Positions 22,201 to 35,200 of a stretch of 64,000 nucleotides of DNA are shown here, piece after piece. The stretch is from Mya arenaria (Eukaryota; Mollusca; Bivalvia; Myida; Myidae). Both the position numbers and the translations under genes were made by a program. How positions within the stretch are numbered: position 1 is the first letter of the stretch; every line of letters begins with the position of its first letter. Under the pieces are notes generated by a model. The model was not told the DNA's origin. It worked only from the letters and a program-made list of their open reading frames with translations, and searched no databases. The DNA lies in the NCBI RefSeq assembly GCF_026914265.1, contig NC_069135.1:23677639-23741638 (forward strand). Reading direction: 5' to 3'.

Positions 22201-22956
22201 GTGCAAATTATTCTACAACCAGATTAAACTCTTTATTTAAGTTGGTTATAGAGCACTGCCCAGTGATTAAACTTGTATCAAAGCATGAAGGTCAACTGCT
22301 GTTCACGTTCTTTGAAATACAGTTTATATACTAAATATTAACCTCTGACAAACTCTAAAAGCATAATGTTGAAAACTGAAGAAAACATAAATATCACAGA
22401 TAAATATTTATAGCTAATTAGCAAAAACTCTTTCATCTACAGATAAGATAAAAACAAGAATGACTGTTTTGTAGGAAATTATCTTATACTAAAACTTCAT
22501 TTATCAATGCATCATATTTTTAGAAATGAAGAACAAGGAATTGAGCATTTCATGGAATAGTGTCTATAAACAGTATATATAGTATGCATTATGCATTATG
22601 CATCATATCTTAAGAAGAATTGTACAGACAGTAGCATCAGTGTGTGTATACCACTCTATAGACTGCCATTTGTTTCATTTAAAATAGTGAACAAAAAAAA
22701 TGTTATCTCTGTTTTAAGTCATTATTCGTACAAAACTGTTGCCATCCAAAATAGCATAACAAATTAATTTATCATGTGGTATACACTCACTGTAGCGTCA
22801 TACATCCTCAACAATAACAATAATTATTATATACTGAAAGCATTGCAAAGCTAAAATAAACAAATAACAAATTCATTGAGCCATCACGAAGTAAAGTGAA
22901 TAAATTCTTACACTAAATGAAATGTTCCCATCCTTAATCCTAAAGATCCATAGCTT

Positions 22957-23125
22957 AAAGGCCTAGTTTCACACTTCTACATGTATATGTGAGCCCCGCC
23001 GTCCCACCTCTCCTGTCCCCTACTTGGAACACAGCCCTAAATGGAAAGTAGCCAATAGCAATACACATGCTGTGACATCAGTGCCATAGCACAGGGGCTA
23101 GTCATTCTTTTTAAACTAGGCCTTT
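22957..23125. mobile_element. 169-bp MITE with AAAGGCCTAGTTT ends
   Basis: Perfect 13-bp inverted termini (22957-22969 and 23113-23125) enclose 143 bp of GC-richer DNA without a reading frame. No convincing target duplication beyond one or two bases. Confidence 0.65.
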
Positions 23126-23514
23126 ACTAGCACTATTTTGTCTTCTTGCAAACTCATTTGAAAAGACGCTGCTATACAATTATTGAGGGATATTATTGTT
23201 CTTTTCTGCATTTCAAAGTCACTGATATACAATTATTGGAAGATCTGCATTTCGAAAGTCGCTGATTATATTACAATTATTGGAAGAGATTATTGTTTTT
23301 TATTGTATAAAGAAAGTCGCTGATATACAGTTGTTGCTCTTTTCTGCAGATAAAAAATTGCCCAATTTTCAACTGTCCATTCAAAACTATATTGAAGAAA
23401 AATCATTCAGCTAAGTAATGTTAACTAGTAAGAGATTCATTTCAAATAGAGTATATATTCATCTTGTTCAACATTATTAGGTCGTACATAATTAAAAATG
23501 ATATACACATACAC

Positions 23515-23835
23515 CCCAAGCAAGGCAAGTGCTTCCGTTAAGTTGAGGTTGCACATCAGGCAACATTGGTGCTTCTGTTAAGTTGAAGTCACACCTCAAG
23601 CAATTTTGGTGCTGATAAGTACAGGTTGCAACTCAGGTAACATTGGTGCCTCTTCTAAGTTGAGGTTGTTCCTCAAGCAACACTGGTAGTTCAGTTGAGG
23701 TCATACCTCAAGCAAAGTTGGTACTTCTGTTAAGTTGAGGTCAAACCTCAAGCAACGATAGTGTTTCTGTTAACTTGAGGATGCACCTCAATCAATGCTG
23801 GTGCTTTTATTAAAATGAGGTCACAGTGCACCTTC
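23515..23835. repeat. Imperfect minisatellite, unit about 45 bp, with palindromic core
   Basis: About seven diverged units share TTCTGTTAAGTTGAGGT...ACCTCAAGCAA.NTTGGTGC. In several units the core TTGAGGTCATACCTCAA is itself a palindrome, so each unit can form a short hairpin. No coding function is seen. Confidence 0.65.
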
Positions 23836-26154
23836 TGCATCTTCTGGTAGTATATGTGTATTTGTTTATTAGTTCATTAGAGTTAAGGTCTGCTCACAAC
23901 CATTTGCTCCACAATGGGTTGACCCTGTCGGAAGCCATCACGACTTAAAAGTGTATTTAAATACCATGAGTGACACCAGGAAAAAGTGACCGCAATTTCC
24001 AGTCAAAAACAGACCAATTCAGAAGAATTGAAGAAAAGGAAATAGATATAAGGATATCATGGTGTGATAACCTGGCTCATTTCGTACAGACCCCATGGTA
24101 CTTTAACGTTCTCAGCGAAAGAAAAAATATATGGGATACAATTATCCTTTGATGGAAGCAGTACAGCAAACATGTGTGTGAATGCATTTGGACAAAATAA
24201 ACGGTTGGTGTTATCATTTTTAAGGCTCGTTTTTTATCAATTTTAGAAAGCTCGGAATTAACTCTGTATTGAATGACCACTAACATAATATTCTCTCTAT
24301 ATACGATAGATGGCTTTCTAACTGAAGGTATACCATGCTCACATATCACATATTAAACATAAAATAGCAAGCAATAATCTTAACTTACATTGGAAGCTTA
24401 AAAAGAACCTAACAACAACCATCAAACTCGGCATCAACAGTTTAACAGATTTTTAACAATAAGCATATTATAAGTACGGACTTACATTTTTCTTTTGAAC
24501 ATACAAAATCCTTACATCGTCAGTACATTAACAAAATAAGAGCATTTCATAATAATAGCAAAGAACAATTAAAAAAAGTCTACAAGTTTGTGAGAGAAAA
24601 CAACACCACACCTTATTAAGATAGCAATTTTCATAACTATCTATCTAAATGTACTTAAAACTTTTGTTGAAAATTGGACCAATTTTTTTAACAATGATCT
24701 TATCCGAGATTAAAAGCCAACCAATGATCAATTAATAATGAAATATTCTCATGCATATACAAACTCTACCAATTTGCATATTGACTTCATTCTGTGTAAG
24801 TATTCTTTCCATAAAAGAAGTTGATTAAATACAACATATTTAATGTTTAATAATGTTTGTAGCACTTAACTTTTTGCACAAAATACCACTGCAATGATTT
24901 AATATATAACACTTAGCTAAAAAGACACCAAATTGGGTCAGATTCTGATTTTTTAATCAGGTGAAATGGGTTTAAATGCTTGTAGCATTATGAAACAAGA
25001 TCTACTCAAGTTCCAATTAGCACTATTGTTTATTAGTATTGAAAAATATGACAGAATATGCCACATTTCGCTGAAAAGCCTAAGTGACGCTTTTGAAAAT
25101 TGAATCATTCTGTTAGAATTTGCAAAATAAATTAAATAAATACCTGTCAGATATACTGAGCAACTTGTTATCTTGCAACAAGATAAAAACAGTTAACTTC
25201 GATGCCAGAGTTTAAAAACACATCATTGATTCCATTCCCATTCGAAGAGATCGCCATCCCTTAAACATTTCCTTGCGATTTCATTTCGAGAAACATGTAC
25301 ATAGATTCTTTATGATTGATGGTTCCAAACTACTTTGGAATTTTGCAAGCTCTCCCTATAAATACAATCAAACAGTACTCGCACACGAAAAAATGTGATA
25401 AAACCATGTAATTATATTTCAATGAATATCTATCACTATAAACAATCAGTAAAAACTTCTGCAGCTGTGTATTTATTGCTTAAGAATGGTTTGTATAAAC
25501 GAATACCCAATTATTTGAACGTTTTTTATCATTTGAGAAATGACTTCATGATTATCCAACAAGAGCCTGATATCAAAACAAACACTGACATCACATACTC
25601 TTGCGTGTCATACAATATGAATCAATTTTTTTGTTAACAGAAAGTGTATGGGCAAATGTAAATATAGACATATATTTATATATATTATTTCCATGATTGT
25701 TACAACTTACAAGTACCAACTATAGCACAAACAATAATGACACAGTGAAAGTCATGAACTCCAACACCAATTTATTTTAATGTTGGTGTCTATTGGCGTT
25801 AACTTCCCACAATTCAATGGACAACAATGCCAAGAAATATAAGACACTTCATGCAATATATTTCTATATACAATGAAAACAAAAAACAAAAACATTAATA
25901 CATCCATAACTGAAACAGACATTTTATTAAAATTTAAAAATCAAGAATTTTCATATTATCTTTATACAACAAAATACCAATTTTAACCCTAACAATACAC
26001 TTAACACCCTTAAATAAACTCTTGTTCATGAAGGTTACACTTCATATTGGCACTATAAAGCAGAACCCATCTAAGAGGGCCCAAATAACTGCATCTCAAG
26101 CAAATATCACAACACAAGAATATTTCGATGTACACCTGTTAAAAGGGAGATAAC
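23836..26154. other. Region downstream of the APPL gene, including its 3' UTR
   Basis: No other gene is supported. On the minus strand the sequence just below 26,155 should be 3' UTR. AATAAA-type words on the minus strand occur near 25,770 and 25,930, but the real polyadenylation site cannot be chosen from sequence alone. Confidence 0.4.
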
Positions 26155-26226
26155 TCAGGCTAATGATTCTTCTCCACCCGACGCAGGCTTGGATTCACTA
26201 CCCTGACTAGTTGGCAGACTGGCATC
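26155..26226 (-). CDS. APPL1: APPL exon 22 (last coding exon)
   Basis: 23 codons and TGA: DASLPTSQGSESKPA then GEESLA. It is a Ser/Glu-rich end, as in the vertebrate proteins. Acceptor TTTTATGCAG. The 3' UTR continues below 26,155. Confidence 0.85.
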   Translation of the reverse strand, partial: DASLPTSQGSESKPASGGEESLA

Positions 26227-29200
26227 CTGCATAAAAGAGAGAAAGTCAAACATATTAAGGCAAAATGTTTTATTTGAATACAGTATGAAGTATACAGAGT
26301 ATTTACTTCAACCACAAGGATAAGTTTAGTAAAGGATCAGTTCAAAATTTAATTGGAGGCTGAAGGTTTATGTTTCAAGACAAAAAAATCATGTTAACTG
26401 TTTTTGATTTCAAAAGCTCTGAGTATTTTTAATATTCCAATGAAGTTGTTCAGCAAAGTATGCCTAGCAATTTGAAATATTTTATGTACATGAGGTCACT
26501 GAGACTAGGACTGATGTTTATCCTTCAAATAAGTGACACTCATAACCGTAAAATTATTGTTAAGGCATCCACCTGTCAAACCTACCTTCTGACTATCATA
26601 AGCTTGTTCATAACTATAAAGGCAATTGACTTGCAGTATTGACATACATGTATATGTATCCCTTTTGTAGCCTTGAACCTAACCTGGTGACCTTCAACCC
26701 TTTAGTACTTAGAACTACTTACCATGGTGCTATCCTGGACTGTCTAATTTCCTAATCTTAGACTACATCACAAGAAGTCAAGTACATGCACTAAACAATG
26801 GATATGTCCATGCTCCTCCAGCCTTCATATCAATGAATCACATGGTCCACTAACATCTATTTCCCACCAGTGACATCCTGGATCAAATCTAGTTTGCTCA
26901 TCTCTTGGTCAATTTCATCCATCATGTCCAGTTCATCAGCAACAAGGTTATGTAGGAGTTACAGCTTGGCAGAGCAATGGGCAATGCCCCTAATACTCTC
27001 TAACTTACCCTTGGGCTATCCTGGCTTACATCCAATTGGCTCATCTTGTGACCCATTTTATCAAGCATGTTAATTTTGCTAATCAGCATTAATCAAATGT
27101 ATATAGTGACCAGTTATCACTGGGCAGAGCAATGGGCAGTGTCCCTAATACTCTATAGCTTACCCTAGGGCTATCTTGGCTTACGTTGAATTTGCTCATC
27201 TTGTGACCCATTTTATCAAGCATGTTTTGCTCATCAACATTAACCCTTTACTTCATAGATACGCAATTTTACTTATCTATCCATAGCTTCATAGATACGG
27301 ATCTTAACGTTTTATCCATAGCTTCATAGATACGTAATCCTACGTATTCGTAATGTAGGGGCATTTATTTTCATACCTGATGCTTGTTTATGCGCTATAA
27401 ATTCATATTCATGAAGTATAAACATCGATAAATACAATGCACTAAAAAAAACACTATGTTACTATTTAACGAATTTCGGAAAATCGCGAAATAAGGTCAC
27501 TGGTATCAAAGATGCGTAAAACGTTGACTGCGCAGGTTTGTGGGCATTTCTGTCTCGTTTTCCTCGTGGAAATTTACACAATACTGCAAGTTATAATTAA
27601 CTACCAATAATACAACTATATTTTATTGATCACGCGCCTGACGTCACAGGTCATGGTTCGAAAACGTGTCAAAATGTCGGCCATGTTGGATAAACAAAAA
27701 ATCATCTGGCTTGTATAAACACAGGCCATAAATCATTATATGGGACATATGTGTCACTTCTGTTTCGCTAATCCGGTCATAAAAATGCGCATCTGCTTCT
27801 ACAAATTGAAAGTAAGTACAAATGTGTTATAAAATAATGACTATCCCTATTGTAAAAATTTGACATGACCCAATTTAACATCGATCAGCTGTTGAAACAC
27901 GTGTTTTCGAATACACAAGAATGCAATGTAGAGCTAATTTCTGCCCTTGTTAACTTCAGTTTAATACAACATTCCTGAATAATGTCATTTATATTTCAGT
28001 GTTTGTCTGACGAATCGGAACATTCTGGCTTCAATTAAAATGAGTTTGAGACATCGAGTACGACGTCGAGAATTCAGACCTCGGCGTCACGCACACAAGG
28101 ATACGAGAAATGAGGATTTTTAAAATCAAACCCAAATGACAATACATGGACATGCAATAAACGATATAAATTTAGTAAACAATAACATGCAGGCCTCATT
28201 TAGTAGTTGAATAATAACTTTATTTGTTCATTGTAGTGTTAAATAACCGAAAGTTATACGTACTGTGACTGTTGATCAACTTTTTTTTCTTCTGTATCAT
28301 ATATATAAATATACCGTGCTTCTTTGTTGAGAACTATTTTTTAATTCTGTCCATCTTTGTTTCTATTCAGGTTGCATTAAATGAATTATAAAAATATGTT
28401 GTTTATATAATATTTTGTGTTGTGTTTGATAAATAAAAGTGTAATAAAAATTAATTTTCATCAAATTTGACATATTTTTCTGTTTGTTTATGAATATCAT
28501 GCGGAAATAATTTAGATAACAAAATAAAATTTATATGACTGGATTGGAAATTTAATTCTCTATAAACTTTACATTGATGACTTATTGATTAAACCAAAAG
28601 AAATACTAAGAAAATAGGTTTGTAATACATTAGGGTTAAAATTCCAATAATATCAATAATCTCCTATGAAGTAGGGGTACTGATATGAACTGATAAGCCA
28701 TGAACTGGCAGCCTGAAATGGCTTAGGTTTACATGAAGTAAAGGGTTAAGCAAATGTATAAAACGACCAGTTATCACTGGGCAGAGCAATGGGCAATGCC
28801 AAACATACCCTATAACTCACCCTTGGGCTATCCTGGCTTACGTCTAATTTGCTCATCTCTTGATCCATTTCATCAAGCATGTCTTGCTCATCATCACCAA
28901 TCAAATGCATGTAGTGACCAGTGCCACTAGGACGTGTGGTAGGCAGTGCTTCCTCCACTTCTCCGTCCTCCTTATCCTCTAGAGCCGATATGTTGGCCAG
29001 TAGCAAGCTCTATATTAAGTATTAAGACAAATTTAAGCATTTGATTACTTATAATATGCTATTATACATCAATGTAATGGTATCATATGATATTCGCTGG
29101 TGGTAATTTGCTGATAGAGTATGTTTAAGGACTGGGTTTATTCATGTTGGAAACATTTGGTCAGTGCATAATAGGTGATGCATTAACTTAATGTTTTTAT

Positions 29201-32200
29201 AGTTTACAAGTCCTACTTAACCTGAGCCCAATAGGCATACTTATCCACATACTGTTTGCTCTTTACCAAATATAAATATATAGTTTATAGTATACTGTTT
29301 GATAAAAGCAAACATGAGCATTCAAAAATAAAGGAAAAATTTCCTTACATTTAAGGCAAAAGTCAAATGGTAGCCAGTTAGCTTAAATATACCAAAATGC
29401 ATGGTATGTAAGATAAATGGTATTTGGGCCTTCAAAATCTTGATAAATCAATGACAGTAAGTGTTGGGACAAGCTGATAAAATCTGGTTTTAACCAAATG
29501 TTCTTCTAATCAACAGCATTATGAAAAGTTAATTGCATTTAAAGTATAATTTATAAATCAACTAAAACAACATTTTTTTTAAATAAATATAAGCTTTGTT
29601 TGATCCATGACAAAATAAATAATTTTGAATATTTATTTAAAGTTGTTGTTAAACATTCGGTGATAGATATATATTTAACATTTACGGAGTTCATAATCAT
29701 TTATATTTAAAATGCATACTAACAAGAAACCACAACTAACATGCATGCTCTCCATGTACAGTATTAGTCATAAGAAAACTATGCAGAGAAACATACAAGT
29801 TGTAATCACAGACATCAGATTGTATGATGCAGAGTCACATCATAAGGGACATTATACAACTTACATGATTTAAAATATTTCTACATATTAGCGAAGTTAA
29901 ATACATGTATCTTCTAGTTATAATCATGATAAATTGATGTATTATGTCCCATCATACAATCTTGCATCAGTGGTTGAAATCATTATCCAGAGTTTAAATA
30001 ATCTGAAAACATATATGATCATGCAGACACGTTAGATTTATGTGAACTGTTAAGGAAATTGAACGTTATTAAAAGAAACAAGGGCCATAAAATTCTAGCA
30101 TCGCTTACCTGAGCTTTTTTTATGTATATTTTTTCAAACGATTGTTTTTGATCAGACAAAGCTCATAAACAAAGAAGCTTTTTCCTAGATGCAAAAATTC
30201 TGGTCAAGTTTTATGAAGATCAGGTAGGAATTATGAGGAAGATAGAGTGTCAAAAAGATATTTTTAACGTCACTAGTGACCTGATTTTCCAACAGATATT
30301 ACCCACAAACAAATCTGACCTAGGTCATATCAAGACAAACATTTTGGCCAAATTTCAACAATATATGGTAGACAATGAGGACATAAGAACGTAAACAAAA
30401 TGTTTTAACATTCATGTTGACCTTATTTTCTGCTTTTTGGATCAGTCAGTACCAAACTTGATCTACATTTCAAGGAAGATTGGACAAAATATGGCCTCTA
30501 GATCAGTGTGACCTACTTATGACCATTTGGGGAAACATCAGGAAAAAACAAAATGGCTGCAAGAGTGTTTACAAGCAAAATACCCGGAATTAACAATGCA
30601 GGTCACATGACAGACATTAACCAATCACAATTCTAGCTCACAGTGAACACTAAGTGATCAAGTGAACTGAACATTCATTGTCTGAATATACATAGAGATG
30701 ATTATTACAGTTACATAGTGTGTTATACACAATTTACCAATCTATCTTTGGATACATTTCCCATAACCAATACACTATGGTTTCCATGATTACATGCCAA
30801 CAAAAACTATAACAGTGATTGTTACCTTTTAATATGCCTAAATGTTTAAAAATGTATTTCTTTATTTACATTTGGTTTATCATTTCTTTTGTTTCAAATA
30901 AATGAATAAGTAATAGGAAGAGTAAAGATTCTTGTTTTTTATATTTCCAAGCATATCATGCTATCTATGTGTAATAATTTAGTTTGTGGTCTCGTGTTGT
31001 AGGGGAAACTGGAGAACCCAGAGAAAACTAAACTGGTCCTGCTTGGTGACCACCAACCAAACTCACAAGCACTCCTAGAATCAAACATGGTTCGCCTTGG
31101 TGAGAAGCGAGTGTGCTAACCACAGCGATAACCAGACATCCAGTTATGAATGTATTCCTTAACAGTCATTATAAATCAATAATGATAATAATTTACCATC
31201 TTTAATATGTTTTTGATACCCTTATAACAAACAAGACATATCACCAGATTGTTACAAATGCCCCCTAACTTGCCTCGTCAGACAAATAGCCATTTGTATA
31301 ATGTTTAAATTATGTAATCGTAAATAAAAGTTACAAATAAAAGGAAGTCTAGAGGTATTCTTCTTCATTCAATTCTGCTCGTGCTGACATAGAAGTGAAG
31401 ACAAAAACTATTATTAATGAGGAGAAAAGTATATCTGAACTTAACATTGCTCGAAACACAAACACACATTCATAGGCACAAAGCAAAGTTACAATAACAA
31501 TTAACATACAATAGTATGCACTTTTCTGGAGGCTTTAATTGACACCCTTCTTTCTGCCCCCAGAAGGGTGCATACTATTGCAATGATGTTTCAAAAACAA
31601 ATGAAAATTGAAAAAACCCCAAATGCATTAATGTAAATAGTTAGTTGCATTTAAATAATATTATAACTTTTATATAAATGTATGATGAATACATAACCTT
31701 GAACTTGGCATAAAGCTACTGTCTGTGTAAGTGAGAGCACAAGCAACCAGGTACATTTCCAACGGGAAGCATTCAAACACGTAAATGTTTGCCATATCTT
31801 TAGTAAGCAGGGTGAGGAATCATGTGACTTACAGGGGTTCTCACATGGGTCATCATGTGTCACAGTTGATGTAAACAATCAAGTAAGTGACGTTAATTAA
31901 ATCTAAATAAGATTTTGACTGAAATGATATGAAAATATTTCTAAGCCTGAAAATATCTATGCAATTTTCTGCTTCTACATGTGTGAAATATTTTAGATTT
32001 GCTTGTATTTTAATGAGGCAATCCTTAGCCATAATTTCAAATTTACAGAATTTGGTAGAATGATAAATTCCTGAAATTTTGGCAAAGGATTGAATCTTTG
32101 TTTACATTTGTTGTGACACGTGGTGCCCCAAATGAGAACACCTTAAAAGTCACATGATTCCTCACCCTGGTAAGGTAATATCAAAATACATAATGCTGTC

Positions 32201-35200
32201 AATGAAATACCATATATTTGCCTTTATATATATATTCCGGCAGACATGGAAAAGCGAACATACAAGCAAAGCTGACACTGAAGGGATTTAAATTAGAAAT
32301 ATTTACAAAAAAATAGCTCATTTATTTTCTGGATTTTTTTTTTCTCACCAAAATCGTTTGCAAGGTTATACTGTATGCATAAAAGTCTACAATTACCGGT
32401 GGGTCTAAAATGAAATGTTTACTTTGAAAAATTGAGTCAGGATATGAATAGGGCTGCAACAATACCAGAATTATTTTTTTTGGGATGACATTGGAGCCTT
32501 CGAAACATAATTGTTTAAGATACATTTGACTCATGACCACGCTTGTGATATGGTTACAAATGTTAAAGCTACACTTTTTTCCTTAAAATAAACAGCTTAT
32601 TTTTTTTTTAAATGATATTTGCATTTTAACTATACCCAGTACAGATATGGCAAACACGGGGGTTACATTATGAACAGATCAGAGACATAAGCTTAGAAGG
32701 TACCTTATCTTCACAATCCTCTTCCTATGGATTTATGTAGTGTTTTATTAAACAAAAATACATAGATACTATTTGCAATCATACTGGTTAGGGAACTATT
32801 CTCGCCCGGAATTGGAGGCTTTTCTTGAAAAACTTAAAGAAACCCGAATATAATTGAATGGATTTTCACATAGTAAAATTCATAATCCGTGGTTATTTTT
32901 AGAATGATCTCACATGTAAAATGAACTGAAATGACAGTGAACTGTACCAATAATTTGCCCAACAATGTAATTGATTAAATCTTCCTGATTGACATGTCAC
33001 AACAAAATATGTTATTTCTTTCTGTTTTAGTAAAAATTGAAAATGTTGCTCCATTTAATGAAGTACTTTGGGATGAAATATTTTCTATTCTGTCCAATGG
33101 TAAAAATCCATAACCTTGCTGGGAGATATATGGTGCATTTTCAATATTGCTGATAGATAATTAATTTACAGAAAGATATATTATTTTTCCATTTTTGAAC
33201 ACAAAGTAACATTTCAAGATGATTTGTAAGAGAAACAATCATACTGGATAAGCTTAACAACAATTTTAAAGGGCGGGAAAATAATTGGTAAGGGCAAACA
33301 AATAGTCCTTAACCAGTAAATATGCAGCTGTCACAGTCCTGTTTTGTTACACAAAAAAACCACCAAGACAATTAGGCTCAAATACTACAAAAAGTTAACG
33401 ATTAAATTAAGCATTACAACTCTGCTTTTTTTTTCTAGTAATCAATGACTCCCTGATTACTGCATAATTTGACAGTAATCGATTAATTATGATTATTTTC
33501 AAAGAAAGTAATAATGATTAATGATCATTTTCTCTTTAATAATAATTTCCAAAACATATTTGGGATTTATTTGGAGCACAGCAGGGGATAACACTGATCC
33601 TATGCTGTTGTGTTGTTTTGTTTTTTTCCTAAAGGAAAAAGTAACAAAACGGCCAAGTTTAATATTTTTGCTGATGTCAATATTTACAACAATACAAAGC
33701 TAAGACAATTCTTTGGGCCAGTTGTTCAGAACGTTGTTGTAAACCTTTTAAGCTGTACTGCTCAGGAAGTTCCATAGACACATTTGTGATCTAAAATATT
33801 TCTAGTAAAATTTGTGACTACAGTTTAAGATGTGCTTGTTTTATTGAGATATATGAGTACATGATCAACTAGTTCACCTTTAAAAGTTAACAACTCTGCC
33901 GTTGTTAACTTTCCGTTGTTAACTTTAACAATGTTCTGAAAAATCGGACCATTGAATATTATTCTTTGAAAAACAAACTCAGGCTTAAAAATTCTCATGA
34001 CATATATTTTAAATGTTTGTCACTTAATGTATAAAGAGTGTCATTACAGACAATAAAGAAAGGACATGCTGATGTGTAAAACTACTACAAGTTTTTTGCA
34101 CGATGCATTTCACTGTACATTTATAATGATCTAAACATACACAGTGTGTGTATAGCACGAGATAAATTGCATCATAAATGCTACGTCTTTAGGCAATATT
34201 TTGCTTTAAATGAAGACTTTAAATACAAAAATAACTTTACTATTTCTTCATTTTAAATGAAACATAGCTCAGTCTATGCGGATTACAATGCCCCGCCTTC
34301 TATATTTTACCAGAGCTTGATTGAGAGTTTAGTTTTTTTAAACACTATGACAAACCTTTTCACAGAACCCCTACCTGATAGAGCACTATCAAAACATTAT
34401 TTTTGAAACAGGTCTGTCAAAGTGTTTGAGTAAACTAATCATATAATCAAACTCCAGTAATAAACCAAAGGTAAGGCTCTTTAATCCGTATAGACTGCTC
34501 TTTGCTTCATTTAAAAAATGTATAGAAAAAAAAGTTATCTTTGTTTTAAGTTTTCATTTTAAGCAAAATGTTGCCTTCTGATGTAGCATTCAGGGATTGA
34601 TCTAAAATCGTTTTTTTCAAAAATAAATACATAAAAAATTCCTAACAGCAATCAAATGTTTGAAGTATAATGTTCCATCACATGTCATTCAAAATTTAAA
34701 GAAATGAAATCAAATGTTGAACTTTTTTGTCCATTCATTTATCACCTGTTATGCAAAAAGCCTGATTCACCATAAGCAAAGAAGAAAATAATAAAGATGC
34801 TTTATAAAGATGATCAGCTTTATCTAATGCTAAAAGTAAGAACAAGCCTGTCTCAAGAAGTTTTATCCCCACTGAAACCTTCAGGGGGGATGGTAATAAA
34901 ATACACTATAAGACCAAGTTCCTTTCACAAAAATATTACTGCTAGCACAATTATATCTACTAAAGAGACCCAAAAGGAAATGCCAACACTGGTAAATTTA
35001 TCTCAATTTCCAAGGGGCATAACTCCATAAATTGTCTCAATTTCCAAGGGGCATAACTCCAACTCCAAAAATATTTTTTAAAAGGCAAAGTCATCTGTCA
35101 CACACATGAATATTATCATAGTGAACAAATGTACAAAGTTTTATGGCCAAATCATTAACAATTTAAAGAAACTACAACATAACGGCCAACATTTAATTTT

